Source: Fidelibacterota bacterium (GTDB lineage Bacteria; Fidelibacterota; Marinisomatia; SCGC-AAA003-L08; JACNLC01). From it: DNA of 64,000 bases. The stretch's first letter is position 1. Every line of letters begins with the position of its first letter. The notes beneath the pieces were generated by a model. It did not search any database, had not been told where the DNA came from, and was given only the letters and a program-made list of their open reading frames with translations. This document shows, piece after piece, positions 27,824-38,700 of this stretch. Location: contig JABHXA010000002.1 in NCBI GenBank assembly GCA_018657495.1, positions 131,472 through 195,471 of the forward strand, given 5' to 3'. Both the position numbers and the translations under genes were made by a program.

Positions 27824-30800
27824 TCTGATACATTATATTTTGAAGGTAAACCGAATTTTAATGATATTTCATTTACTTCTTGCTTTAACTCCATCATTTT
27901 CTTTTCCCTTCCAGTCATAAATTTATTCATATTTTCAAGTCTGGTCATTTTATCGGAAATATCTTCTTCTGCCTGATGTTTTTCACTAATATCACGGTAT
28001 ATGCCCCAAATTCCCAACTGTCCTTCCTTAAACAGTACCGGGATTCCTTCAATAACAACATGTACTAATGATCCATTTTTCTTATACCGAATTGTCTCAA
28101 CACTTACTCTAGTGCCCGCTGATATATCCTCTGATATTTTTTTTGCTTCTATTTGACGCTTTTGATCTGTCAGAAGATCATCAATGATACTACCAATCGC
28201 TTCTTCCTCAGAATAGCCAAATAAGTTTATAAAAGCGATATTTACTTGAATAATTTTGCCAACATTATTTGTCATTGCTATCGCATCTACTGATCCATGA
28301 AACAGGTCTTCGAGATATTTTTTCTCAATTTCAAGTTTATTGAGTGCTGAAATTTCCTTTACTTTGGCTTTATCTATTTTTTGGATACCTTCGTCAACAA
28401 TCTTTTTGAGATATGTCTTTTGTCTTTTTACTTTCCTAATTCTATATTCAATATATAAGTATATAAGAATAATAAAAAACATTCCAGCTGTTATCCTAAA
28501 CCATAACTTCTCCCAAACTGGTGGCGTAATTACAATCGTAAAAGCATCGGCTTCATTGTTCGTAGAGAGATCTGAATTTAGACATTTTACCTTAAAAGTG
28601 TATCGACCAGGGTGAAGATTAGTATAATTGGCAATTCGCCTTGGGCCAATAAATTGATATTGATCATCAAAGCCGTCTAACTTATAAGAATAAGTAATCT
28701 TCGAGGATGCTCTGAAATCAATAGCTAAAAATTCTATTGATAGAAAGTCATTGCTATAATCTAGAACTATCGAATCATTGTTGAAATTTTCAAAAGTGTT
28801 ATCATTGTTATTATCTAAGGCATTGCTATTAGTTTTGCTTTTAGTTATATATACCGGGAATGTATAATCTTTGTGTTCTAACAAATGGGGATAAAATGAA
28901 CTAACCCCATTAACGCCTCCGAAATACATTTTACCTTTTGAAGTCTTAAATATTGCCCCGGCGTTGAATTCATTACTCTGCAAACCATCCATAATATCAA
29001 AATTTATGAATTTATTATTATCCATATTATATTTTGAGATCCCACTATTTGTGCTTATCCATAAGTTTCTGCTGGAGTCTTCAAGAATTCCATTTATAGT
29101 TTCATTTGGTAAACCATCTGCAATGCGATAATTGATTAAATCCTGTGTCTCATAATCATATTTGAATAGCCCTGACTGAGTTCCAAACCACATTGTATGT
29201 GTATCGTCCTGGTATATTATATAAACGGGATTATTGACAAAATTAATTGTATTATCAATAATCAAATCCTGATGGTTAAAAATACCTGTTTTTGGATTGA
29301 ATATTTCCAAGCCGCTATCGGAACCTGACCAGATGATTCCATGATCATCAATGAAAATACAGTTAAGATAATTGCTTTGTATACTATTTCCATCGGTAAG
29401 ATTGTTCTCGTATCGTGTAAAGATCCCTCTTTGGCTATTGAATTTATTTAATCCTCCACCATAGGTAGCGAGCCAAAGAATGCCGGTCTCACTTTCAGTC
29501 ATATGGAATACGGCATTTTCGCCAAGGGATTGGGGGTTATCAGGATTAGACAAAAATCTTTCAAAATTATTTGATTCAGGTTTAAAGCGATTTAGCCCCC
29601 AGTCTGTTGCAACCCACATTACCCCATAGCCATCCTGAATAATATGGAATATTATATTACTGCTGATTGAGTTATCATCATCTTCATCATATAAATACTG
29701 AATATATTTATTTGAATAAGGATTATATGAAATTAATCCATTACCGTCAGATCCGTACCAAATAATACCATTCTTATCGGTAAAAATAGAATAAACAGAT
29801 TTGGAAGATAATAGCGTCAGGCTTTCATCGGAAAATTCAAAATGGTCAATTGGATTATTTCCAGGATCAAAATAATTAATTCCATCACTTCTTGTACCCA
29901 ACCATAACAAATGAGAATTATCTTCAAAAATATCCATAAGATAATTTCCAACCAAACTATATGGATTTAGAGGGTCTGATGAGAAATAGTTTATTTTACC
30001 ATAGTCAGCATCATAATAATATAATCCTGCAAGAGTGCCCAGCCAAAAGATACCATTGTGATCCTGAATGACATTAATCACCAGATGGGAGGGATCCAAA
30101 TCATCCATTTCAAGATTTAAATTGATATTTATGAATTGTCCAGATAACTGATTAAAAGTTACTAATCCACCATCAGTGCATATCCAAAGTAAACCGCCCC
30201 TATCTTCATAAATATCATAAATCATATTCCCAGGTAAACCATCATCATCATCTTCATAGCTATAATAATTCGTAAATGTTTGATCCTCAGGGTTAAATGA
30301 ACTGAGCCCATAAAGTGTGCCAATCCAAAGTATTCCAGAATGGTCAATAAATAATTCCTGCACATCATTATCAGGTATTGAATTGATATCATTTTCTTGA
30401 TGCATATAGCGAATGACATTTCCTGTTTCAGGATTAAATCGGTTTAGGCCATAATCTGTTCCAATCCAAAGCTCGTATTTTTCATCATTTGGCAGAGGGT
30501 TTACGAGCACTTTATAAATATAATTTGATGTTAATGAGGATTTATCATTGGGATCGATAAGATAGTGGGTTACATTGCCATTATTTAAATTAAATTGGTT
30601 CAATCCACCACTGTGGGTTCCAAGCCAGAGGTATCCGTCTTCAGATTCAGCAATGGAGTAAATAGTGTTATCATTTAGACTGTTTTCATCAGAAAAAATA
30701 TGGCGATATACTTTAATATCATATCCATCATATTTATTTAATCCATCTTCAGTACCAAACCACATATATCCATATTTATCCTGATGGATGCTATATATAG

Positions 30801-30975
30801 AACTTTGTGACAATCCATCAGTCACTGAGAGACGTCGAAATTTATAATTCAAGGACTCGGATGGCCATAACATAGAGCCACAAAAAACGACCAAAACCAT
30901 CCGAATTGAATTTGTTCTAACCAATAATTTTAATTTAGTTTGAGATGAATTTAATTTTGAGACTAACTTGATCAT
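27820..30975 (-). CDS. Two-component regulator propeller/Y_Y_Y sensor with PAS domain and no kinase
   Basis: A 1051-residue membrane sensor. After an N-terminal hydrophobic segment (about 24-40) come about a dozen propeller repeats of the form IWIGTxxGLNRFNP making a large periplasmic double propeller (about 45-690), a Y_Y_Y domain (about 740-805, KLDGFDDQYQFIGPRR), one transmembrane helix (about 818-838), a coiled coil, a PAS domain (about 885-1005, VNIAFINLFGYSEEEAIG) and a short coil ending ELKQEVNEISLKFGLPSKY. That tail usually leads into a histidine kinase, but here the frame stops, with no HisKA, HATPase, GGDEF or HTH domain. It may act through a partner or be a truncated hybrid kinase. 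Ligand unknown. Confidence 0.88.
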   Translation of the reverse strand: MIKLVSKLNSSQTKLKLLVRTNSIRMVLVVFCGSMLWPSESLNYKFRRLSVTDGLSQSSIYSIHQDKYGYMWFGTEDGLNKYDGYDIKVYRHIFSDENSLNDNTIYSIAESEDGYLWLGTHSGGLNQFNLNNGNVTHYLIDPNDKSSLTSNYIYKVLVNPLPNDEKYELWIGTDYGLNRFNPETGNVIRYMHQENDINSIPDNDVQELFIDHSGILWIGTLYGLSSFNPEDQTFTNYYSYEDDDDGLPGNMIYDIYEDRGGLLWICTDGGLVTFNQLSGQFININLNLEMDDLDPSHLVINVIQDHNGIFWLGTLAGLYYYDADYGKINYFSSDPLNPYSLVGNYLMDIFEDNSHLLWLGTRSDGINYFDPGNNPIDHFEFSDESLTLLSSKSVYSIFTDKNGIIWYGSDGNGLISYNPYSNKYIQYLYDEDDDNSISSNIIFHIIQDGYGVMWVATDWGLNRFKPESNNFERFLSNPDNPQSLGENAVFHMTESETGILWLATYGGGLNKFNSQRGIFTRYENNLTDGNSIQSNYLNCIFIDDHGIIWSGSDSGLEIFNPKTGIFNHQDLIIDNTINFVNNPVYIIYQDDTHTMWFGTQSGLFKYDYETQDLINYRIADGLPNETINGILEDSSRNLWISTNSGISKYNMDNNKFINFDIMDGLQSNEFNAGAIFKTSKGKMYFGGVNGVSSFYPHLLEHKDYTFPVYITKSKTNSNALDNNNDNTFENFNNDSIVLDYSNDFLSIEFLAIDFRASSKITYSYKLDGFDDQYQFIGPRRIANYTNLHPGRYTFKVKCLNSDLSTNNEADAFTIVITPPVWEKLWFRITAGMFFIILIYLYIEYRIRKVKRQKTYLKKIVDEGIQKIDKAKVKEISALNKLEIEKKYLEDLFHGSVDAIAMTNNVGKIIQVNIAFINLFGYSEEEAIGSIIDDLLTDQKRQIEAKKISEDISAGTRVSVETIRYKKNGSLVHVVIEGIPVLFKEGQLGIWGIYRDISEKHQAEEDISDKMTRLENMNKFMTGREKKMMELKQEVNEISLKFGLPSKYNVSD

Positions 30976-31020
30976 GGATACTTTTGCATATATAAATAAT
31001 TTAGATTATACCAGGAAGAA

Positions 31021-31833
31021 TTATTTCTTAATTATGTTTATATCATGGGTAGGATATGGCATATGAATATTTTCTTTATCAAAACTTAATTTGATCATTT
31101 CATTTAAATCACAAATTACACTAAAATAATCTTCCTTTTTGACCCAGGGTCTGATAGAAAAATTTACACTGCTATCACCAAGTTCAGTTAAGTAAATATT
31201 AGGAGCAGGATCGGATAGTATTCTGCTCTCATTACTTAATAAAGCTTTTAAGATAGATTTTGCCTTAATAATGTCATCATCATAGCTGATTCCAACTACT
31301 ATTTCAATACGTCTTTGCGAGTTGGCAGACATATTTGTAATGATTCCACCAGTAATTTCACTATTTGGAACATAAACTCTCCTGTTATCGGCAGTATTAA
31401 TTATAGTATTAAAAATATTTATGGCATCAACTTTTCCAGAAATACCAGCAGCCAATACTGAATCTCCCACTTTAAATGGTGGAAATAACACTAACATAAT
31501 GCCAGATGCAAAATTGGAAAGTGAATCTTTTAATGCAAGTCCAATCGCCAGACCAGCCGCACCCAGAATTGTAAGAAAAGAAGTTGTATTGATACCCAGT
31601 TGATTGGCAGCTGCAATAATTACTCCCACCATTAAGGTGTAGTAAATAATATTCTCAAGGAATTTGCCAGTTGTCAGATCAACATTATTTTTACTAAATA
31701 TTTTTTTAATTAAGAGAGTAATGCGGCGAGAGAACCACCTACCAAGGATAAAAATAAGAACTGCTGCAGCAATTTTTACTGAGTATTCTCTCAGCAACTG
31801 CAAAAGGGTCTCTGTAATTGTATTAATATCCAA
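31021..31833 (-). CDS. mscS: Small-conductance mechanosensitive channel (MscS family)
   Basis: A 270-residue channel that opens on membrane tension and releases solutes on hypo-osmotic shock. Three N-terminal helices are followed by the pore helix with the Gly/Ala-rich GAAGLAIGLALKDSLSNFASG (about residues 93-113) and the beta domain (PPFKVGDSV). The C-terminal cage ends near 265. The start is TTG at 31833 with GGAG 11 bases before it; an upstream ATG is out of frame. It is a single-gene unit next to the propeller sensor. Confidence 0.94.
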   Translation of the reverse strand: MDINTITETLLQLLREYSVKIAAAVLIFILGRWFSRRITLLIKKIFSKNNVDLTTGKFLENIIYYTLMVGVIIAAANQLGINTTSFLTILGAAGLAIGLALKDSLSNFASGIMLVLFPPFKVGDSVLAAGISGKVDAINIFNTIINTADNRRVYVPNSEITGGIITNMSANSQRRIEIVVGISYDDDIIKAKSILKALLSNESRILSDPAPNIYLTELGDSSVNFSIRPWVKKEDYFSVICDLNEMIKLSFDKENIHMPYPTHDINIIKK

Positions 31834-32098
31834 TTATGGGCATTCTCCAGAAAATAATTAGATTTTATTCATTGGTATGAACAAATCAAAATGAGATGGA
31901 CACAATACATTTGCAAAAACACAATTCTATATATCGAATTTGGATTCTTGATTTTTATATTTGCTTCATCTGTTTTTAACGTATTTCAGTAATGTTTAAT
32001 TTAGAAAAAAAAATGATTATATATACAGTTCCAATTACCTGAAGTTTATACTATAAGAATAAATTCCAAACATCCATTGATACATAATTAGAGAGGTC

Positions 32099-32131
32099 AC
32101 CTCAACGATAGAGCATTGGTGATCCGAACCC
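32099..32131 (+). pseudogene. tRNA-like remnant
   Basis: CTCAACGATAGAGCA (32101-32115) matches a tRNA D-arm almost perfectly, and GATCCGAACCC shortly after resembles a T-arm 3' half. The anticodon arm and both acceptor strands are missing between and around them, so it cannot be a working tRNA. It is best read as a decayed or partly deleted tRNA, or chance similarity. Confidence 0.35.
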
Positions 32132-32133
32132 AA

Positions 32134-32160
32134 AAAAAGCCCGGGTTATCCGGGCTTTTT
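32134..32160. terminator. Bidirectional intrinsic terminator
   Basis: GCCCGG (32139-32144) and CCGGGC (32150-32155) form a perfect GC stem around GTTAT, extended by five A-T pairs so that a T tract follows the stem on both strands. It lies 26 bases after the stop of the tetraheme cytochrome gene, so its main job is to end the minus-strand cytochrome operon. Confidence 0.92.
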
Positions 32161-32185
32161 AAGCATAATTGAATAATAGAATTTT

Positions 32186-32782
32186 TTATTTTTCAGGCGC
32201 TTCCGGCATTGGGTGACTTATTTTTGCCAGCATTTCTTCAAAATTAAACTCTTTTGATGTGGGGCTTTTCTCATTGTGACATTCGAGACAAGTTTCTTTT
32301 GAGACTTCATTCATCCCAACATCCAATCCCTTTGTTGCGCCTGTATAAATAGCCTGCATAACCTTTTTACTTTTGTATTTACTTCCAGGACCATGACAGG
32401 ATTCGCAGCCGACATTTTGGAGATTCAGCATTCTTTTTGCTGCTTTTTTCCCTTTTTTGTCATCATCAGCAGGATTATAAAATGCTTCATCCTGTACTTC
32501 ATATCCACCTGAACCAAAACCAACAGTATGACAAATTAAACATTCAGCCGATTCATGTGGAGCAGTCTCCAATTTCATCTCCTTGGCGATGGCTACCGCT
32601 TTTTCAGTTAAAAGGGTTGCAAATGCTTTTGAATGAGAAGATGCTTCCCACTTCACATATTGCTCTCCCTTTTTAGCGCTTTTATGACATGATTTACATT
32701 TATTTGTACCAACGTATTCAAAATCGGCAGCTTGAATAAAACTGCAAAATATGAATGCTAGTGATAATGTGATAACTTTCAT
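32186..32782 (-). CDS. Tetraheme cytochrome c, exported
   Basis: A 198-residue periplasmic cytochrome with signal peptide (1-18, ending FIQA) and four CXXCH heme sites: CKSCH (29-33), CLICH, CESCH and CLECH. The pattern resembles the cytochrome c554/NapC-related soluble carriers that pass electrons between a quinol oxidase and other acceptors. It is the last gene of the Rieske/cytochrome b operon, with its ATG overlapping the stop of the nonaheme gene (ATGA), and is followed by a strong terminator. It is the probable electron-exit subunit or carrier of the complex (inference). Confidence 0.92.
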   Translation of the reverse strand: MKVITLSLAFIFCSFIQAADFEYVGTNKCKSCHKSAKKGEQYVKWEASSHSKAFATLLTEKAVAIAKEMKLETAPHESAECLICHTVGFGSGGYEVQDEAFYNPADDDKKGKKAAKRMLNLQNVGCESCHGPGSKYKSKKVMQAIYTGATKGLDVGMNEVSKETCLECHNEKSPTSKEFNFEEMLAKISHPMPEAPEK

Positions 32783-34035
32783 TTATTTTTCTCCAGTGAT
32801 TTAATTTTTAGATATAGTAGTATTGCAAACATAGTTAAAATTATTGAAAATATTAGAAGACCTGTCTTACGGAAATCAAATTCTTCCATCGCTTTTTCAG
32901 CACCCAATATTGCTGCATCAGCAGATTTATAACCACTTGAAGCAGTTTCACTTACATGTTCCAGGTTAAAGCTATGAATACTTGTTCTTGTCTGTATTAG
33001 AATTTTATGTGCTTCTTCAAGGTCAAAGAACAAGTCTGACACTTCCATTCCCATATTCTCAGCGCTGGCTACTTTTTCATTAGCCAGATCAATTTTACTT
33101 TTTAATTCGGTAATTATATTATTGAACTTTACACCCATCTTATTAGCAACATCTTCAATCTCCTGATGACATTCAACGCAATTATCCTTGTCATTCCAAA
33201 GTAAATCTTCATCAGTCGGAGTTAGAATGTCATGATAATTGTGACATCCTTCACATTGATTAAGGTCTGCATTAAGAAAGATATCACTGAGATGACTGTC
33301 CTTGAACAGGTCCTTGTTATTTACATGGCAAGATCCGCATATATCCGAGATGCTAAATACCGAAGGAGGAATTGCGCCATGATTGCCGTGACAATCATTA
33401 CAGGCTGGAGCGCTAATATCCATATCATCTAATAAGGCGACTCCATGTACAGATATGCGGTATTTATCATATTGATCATTTGATAGCCCCGATCCTTCCA
33501 TAACCTCTGAATCACCGTGACAATGATTGCATGTTTCAGGAACATTTAATGCGTAAACTGAAGATCTTGGATCATTAACAGGAAATATACCATGGACGCT
33601 GTGACAATCGGTACAAACTGCAACATTCTGATTACCTTCTTTCAAGGATACCCCATGCTGGCTTGTCCAGTATTGTCCAACTTGGTCAGTTTTGATATGT
33701 GCAGAATATTGACGCATATAAATAGGATCACTATGACAGACCCCACAGACTTGGGGTTGGTCGACTCTCTCGATAGTACCAAGAAAAGAATCAACATCCC
33801 ACATCGCTTCGTCTTCATCATCAAATGCTTCAGGATTACCACCGTGGCAATCAGAACAGCCCAATCCTTTTTGAATATGGATATCATCTAAGATATTTGT
33901 TAAACTTCTCTCATCAACATCTTTGTCCTGGTCAATTTCAAAATGGCAGGATACACAGGCATCTTGAGGCAGATCAGTAGTAAAGATAATTGCAGACATA
34001 GCTATTGATGAGATAAATATACTAAAATGTCTCAT
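32779..34035 (-). CDS. Membrane-anchored nonaheme cytochrome c
   Basis: Nine CXXCH motifs (CVSCH, CSDCH, CGVCH, CTDCH, CNHCH, CNDCH, CGSCH, CEGCH, CVECH) fall in about residues 27-290, followed by a helical region and a C-terminal transmembrane helix ([19 protein letters not shown]). The longest frame starts at 34095, but those first 20 residues lie inside the cytochrome b gene. The ATG at 34035 gives a proper signal peptide ([18 protein letters not shown]) and an ATGA overlap with the upstream stop, so I use it (418 residues). In place of a cytochrome c1, this would accept electrons from the Rieske protein (inference). Confidence 0.92.
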   Translation of the reverse strand: MRHFSIFISSIAMSAIIFTTDLPQDACVSCHFEIDQDKDVDERSLTNILDDIHIQKGLGCSDCHGGNPEAFDDEDEAMWDVDSFLGTIERVDQPQVCGVCHSDPIYMRQYSAHIKTDQVGQYWTSQHGVSLKEGNQNVAVCTDCHSVHGIFPVNDPRSSVYALNVPETCNHCHGDSEVMEGSGLSNDQYDKYRISVHGVALLDDMDISAPACNDCHGNHGAIPPSVFSISDICGSCHVNNKDLFKDSHLSDIFLNADLNQCEGCHNYHDILTPTDEDLLWNDKDNCVECHQEIEDVANKMGVKFNNIITELKSKIDLANEKVASAENMGMEVSDLFFDLEEAHKILIQTRTSIHSFNLEHVSETASSGYKSADAAILGAEKAMEEFDFRKTGLLIFSIILTMFAILLYLKIKSLEKNK

Positions 34036-35096
34036 ACCATATACCCCCAAACAGTCATAACAATGATATAAATCACGAGCATAATCCCAATCCACTTCCA
34101 GAGTTTTGAACGAATGTTTTGATTTGCTTTTTTATCCAATACAGGAACAAGGAACCATATAATACCACCCATGGCAAACATAAGAATTCCAAAAAGTTCA
34201 CCTTCAATAAATAAAACATGGGCCGGAATTAATTTCAACGTTTGGAACATAAACATAAAATACCATTCAGGTCTTATACCTGCAGGCGCTGATGCTAATG
34301 GATCCGCTTTTGTACCAAGTTCCCAGGGAAAGAAAACGGCAAGGAGAGCGATGACATTAAGAATTATCAACCAGAATAGTAAATCTCTCAATGCAAAATT
34401 TGGAAAGAAAGGCATATATTTTCGTTTATCTTCGGCTAAATGTTCCTGCTCTGGTGGAACGCTCATCCCCTGAGACTGAACAAGGGCAAGGTGAATACCA
34501 AGCAAAACAGTGAAAACTGCAGGGAGTATGGCAACATGGATTCCATAAAATCGGGTCAAAGTTGCTCCGCTAACTTCATCCCCTGCTCTTAACAACCTTA
34601 ATAGGAAGTCACCAACAACGGGTATGGCTCCGGCGATATCTGACCCTACTTTAGTTGCAAAAAAAGCGAGTTCATTCCATGGTAATAAATATCCTGAAAA
34701 TCCAAAAAACATTGCCAGAGCGAGAAGAAATATCCCGGAATACCAAGTGAGTTCACGTGGTTTCCGATATGCTTTAGCAAAATATACTGTAAACATATGG
34801 AGAAAAATAAAAAGAATAAATAAATTCGCCGACCAACTATGAACCTCACGCATCAGCCATCCAAATTCGACTTTGCTGACAATAAATTTTACGCTTTCAA
34901 ATGCGGTTGTGGCTCCAGGCTGATAGTATAAAATCAAAAGAATCCCTGTGACTACCTGGATGATAAATAGAAAGAGACTTACGCCTCCCAAATAATACCA
35001 AACTGTTCCGTAAAAAACTGGAACCTGTTTCTTTTTTGCAAACTTGGTCATCGATTCTAAAGCGATTCTTTCATTGAGCCAGTTATATAAACTCAT
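34032..35096 (-). CDS. Cytochrome b of a bc-type (Rieske/cytochrome b) complex
   Basis: The 354-residue membrane protein joins the b6-like N-terminal half and the subunit-IV-like C-terminal half in one chain. The two heme b ligand pairs are in [20 protein letters not shown] (about 83-102) and [20 protein letters not shown] (about 182-201); the quinol site PEWYFMF (usual PEWY) is near 276. It oxidises quinol, sends electrons to the Rieske protein and moves protons. Its ends overlap the Rieske gene and the nonaheme gene by 4 bases each, so the complex is made from one coupled operon. Confidence 0.95.
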   Translation of the reverse strand: MSLYNWLNERIALESMTKFAKKKQVPVFYGTVWYYLGGVSLFLFIIQVVTGILLILYYQPGATTAFESVKFIVSKVEFGWLMREVHSWSANLFILFIFLHMFTVYFAKAYRKPRELTWYSGIFLLALAMFFGFSGYLLPWNELAFFATKVGSDIAGAIPVVGDFLLRLLRAGDEVSGATLTRFYGIHVAILPAVFTVLLGIHLALVQSQGMSVPPEQEHLAEDKRKYMPFFPNFALRDLLFWLIILNVIALLAVFFPWELGTKADPLASAPAGIRPEWYFMFMFQTLKLIPAHVLFIEGELFGILMFAMGGIIWFLVPVLDKKANQNIRSKLWKWIGIMLVIYIIVMTVWGYMV

Positions 35097-35533
35097 GCCA
35101 TATCCTCAGAGCTGATTACAATAATTCCGCGGGCAACCCTCACAATATATTTGGCTAGGGGACGGGGAGGAGGTCCTGATATATTTTTACCTTCAAGATC
35201 ATAAAATCCATTATGGCATGCACACCATATTTGCTCAGTTTCATTTTTAAATTGAACATTGCAATCTAAATGGGTGCATGTGGCGGCGAATGCTTTTAAA
35301 TCACCATTTTTTCGACGAATAATTATTACTGGTTTACGACCAAATCGGACAATTTTTGAAGAACCGCGTTTGAACTCAATTTCCGGACCAACTTCGATGC
35401 TGGTAACATTGGCATCGGCAATATCTGGCGGTATAAGGTATTTACTAATCGGGTATAATATTGATGCAAACCATGCTGTAGCTCCTGCACCTAATATTAT
35501 ATCGAGGAATTTCTTTCTATTCTGCTTGCTCAA
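35093..35533 (-). CDS. Rieske [2Fe-2S] protein
   Basis: A 146-residue protein with one N-terminal transmembrane helix (about 10-30) and a Rieske fold. Cluster ligands are Cys86 and His88 (CTHLDC) and Cys104 and His107 (CACHNG); Cys91 and Cys106 would make the stabilising disulfide. It starts with TTG at 35533 and is the first gene of the operon, so the promoter lies in the 236 bases before it, shared with divergent ileS. Confidence 0.96.
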   Translation of the reverse strand: MSKQNRKKFLDIILGAGATAWFASILYPISKYLIPPDIADANVTSIEVGPEIEFKRGSSKIVRFGRKPVIIIRRKNGDLKAFAATCTHLDCNVQFKNETEQIWCACHNGFYDLEGKNISGPPPRPLAKYIVRVARGIIVISSEDMA

Positions 35534-35769
35534 TATTTCGACTCCATTGATAATTCGTTTAAGAAAATGAATTTAATTACTAAAATGTAGAAAATGAATC
35601 AATACCATTGACTAAAATTAACGCTATTAGGATAAGTATATCAAAAATCTTTTTATAGTCAGCAAATTAAAAATATTGGGTGCAGATATATTTTTAATTT
35701 CAAGCTATAAGTTTTGTTTATAGATCGTAAATCGATTTAAATTTAAAATTGTATAAATTGAAAGATTCT

Positions 35770-38700
35770 ATGTCCAAAAAGAAATTTTCTTCAGTGAATA
35801 ATCAAGTGGATTTTATTCAATTGGAGCACAAAATTCTCGATAAATGGGAAACTGAGAAAACATTTCCCAGACTTGTTGAAAAAAACCGTGGAAAAAAGAA
35901 ATGGTCTTTTCTTGATGGTCCTATAACTGCAAATAATCCCATGGGGGTTCACCATGCATGGGGCCGTACTCTAAAAGATATTTTCCAGAGATATCATGCC
36001 ATGAATGGTTTTGATATGAGATACCAGAATGGATTTGATTGCCAGGGTCTTTGGGTTGAGGTTGAGGTTGAGAAGGAACTTGATTTTAAATCCAAAAAAG
36101 ATATTGAAAAATTTGGTATTGAAAAGTTTATCACGCTTTGTAAGGAAAGAGTGCATAAGTATTCCGCTATACAGACTGAGCAATCAAAACGGCTTGGATA
36201 CTGGATGGATTGGGATAACTCATATTTTACGATGTCTGATGAAAATAACTATACGATCTGGGCATTTCTTAAAAAGTTATTTGAGCGAGGTAAAATTCGT
36301 ACTGGATTAGATGTAGTCCCATGGTCTGGAAGATCAGGTACATCGTATTCGCAGATGGAAATTATCGAAGGAAGAAAACTGGTTGCCCACAAAGCGGTAT
36401 TTGTTAAATTCCCACTGGTCAACAGGGAAAATGAATATCTATTAGTTTGGACTACTACTCCATGGACATTGACATCCAATGTTTCGGCTGCGGTGAATGT
36501 TAATCTTGAATATGTCAAATTGCGAGCTTCTGATGGGTCGCTATACTATTTTGCCGATGATAATTTGGATTATCCCAGGCTTGAAAGACAATTTAAAGAA
36601 AAAAAACAATGGGTGCAGGGCGTTCCTAAATTAAAAACCATTTCTCAGATTTTTAAAGAACATGGCGGATTTACCAAAGAAGGTACCCTCAAAGGTGCAA
36701 AAATGGTTGGCTGGCAATATACTGGTCCATTTGACGACTTGCCGGCTCAATCCATTCCAGGCGGTTATCCATTTCCAAATGATGAATTACAGGATATCGG
36801 GGTGACGGCAATATCATGTCACAAAGTAATTGACGGTGGTAAGGATGCCATCGGTAACGATATAGTTGTAAGTGGTGAAGGAACTGGAATTGTCCATATT
36901 GCTCCCGGTTGTGGTGATATTGATAATAAGCTGGGGAAAAAACTTGGACTTGTGAATATTGCCCCTCTTGATGAAGAGTCACATTATTTGTCTGAAATGG
37001 GATGGCTGGAAGGATTGCTTGCCACCGATGAAACTACTACAGATAAAATACTCCAAAATTTGAAAGAAAATAATTTCCTCGTTCACATTGAGAAATATCC
37101 TCATGTATACCCACATTGCTGGAGATCAGGCGATGAATTGGTCTTCAGGATGGTAACTGAATGGTATATTAATATGGACTGGCGAGATGAAATAAAGAAT
37201 AATGTCAAGGATATTAAATGGATTCCTGATTATGGATCTGACCGTGAGATGGAATGGCTCACGAATATGGGCGACTGGATGATATCCAAAAAGAGATTCT
37301 GGGGTCTTGCCCTGCCGATTTGGGTTTTTGAAGATGGGTCTTTCTATGTTGTAGGATCACGGCAGGAATTAAAATCACTCGCTGTTGAAGGTTGGGATAA
37401 TTTCAAAGATAAGTCCCCACATAGACCATTTATAGACCAGGTAAAAATTAAACATCCAGATTCAGGACTCATTGGAACAAGAATTCCAGATGTTGGCAAT
37501 CCCTGGCTTGATGCTGGTATTGTACCATATTCCACCTTACAATATAGCGACAATAAAGAATATTGGAATGAATGGTTCCCAGCGGATTTAGTACTTGAAT
37601 GTTTTCCCGGTCAGTTCCGAAATTGGTTTTATTCATTATTGGCTATGTCTACTATTATGGAAAATAAAGCTCCTTTCAAAACATTGCTGGGTCATGCCCT
37701 TGTTAAAGCTGAAGACGGACGCGAAATGCATAAATCCTGGGGCAATGCTATCTGGTTTGAAGACGCTGCTGAAAAAATGGGTGTAGATGTGATGAGGTGG
37801 ATGTATACTGCCCATAATCCTGAGCAGAACCTGAATTTTGGTTACAAAGTAGCAGATGAGACTCGAAAACAACTCATAACATTGTGGAACTCTTATTCGT
37901 TTTTTGTTACTTATGCAAATTTGGACGGATATTCTCCTGGTGATTCTCTTCAAAATCAGAAATCCATGACACCATTGGATAATTGGATACTCGCAAAAGT
38001 GAATGAACTGGTGAAGAATGCAACTGAATGCTATGAGAACTATCAAGTCTTTAAAATTATGAAAATGTCCAATGAATTTCTTGATGATTTATCAAATTGG
38101 TATATTCGGCGAAATCGTCGACGGTTTTGGAAAAGTGATAATGATAGTGATAAATCTGCGGCTTATGATACATTATATCATACTTTGATTAAATTTATAA
38201 AAATATTGGCTCCGGTTATTCCATTTGTTAGTGAAGAAATATATTGTAATTTGATGTCATCATTCAGCGGTGGGAATAGTAGGAGTATCCATCTTTCTGA
38301 ATTTCCTGCTTACGATAATGCACTTGCAAATGATGAATTGATCAGTGAAATTGATTCTGTTAAACAAATTGTTAGTCTTGGCAGATCTGTGCGGAATAAA
38401 GCAAATATAAAAATTCGACAGCCGCTATCAGAACTGGTTATCAAATCAGAAAAACAGATAATCACCTATTTATCCCGTAATGAAGATCAGCTAAAGGAAG
38501 AGATAAACGTCAAATCAATCCGTTATATTGAAGATGATTCTGAAGTAATCCATTACCAAGTAAAACCAAACTTTCAAATGCTTGGTCAAAAATATGGTGC
38601 CCAAATGAAAAAAATTGCCGGGTTATTGAGTTCTATGGATGTTGATATTCTTTTGAATGGAATAAAATCCGGTGAGGGTGTGCATATAGATTTGAGTGGG

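Larger units (their letters stand above)
31834..32185. other. Gene-free stretch between mscS and the cytochrome operon
   Basis: About 350 bases without a convincing ORF. The left part is AT-rich and should hold the mscS promoter (minus strand). The right end holds a tRNA-like remnant (32099-32131) and a strong hairpin terminator (32134-32160), listed separately. Confidence 0.6.

Noticed and set aside
33592..33891. 99-residue plus-strand ORF
   Set aside because: It is a shadow of the nonaheme cytochrome gene; the heme motifs on the minus strand settle the strand.
35534..35769. T-box or other riboswitch before ileS
   Set aside because: No T-box sequence, specifier stem or antiterminator is visible; the stretch is simply AT-rich.
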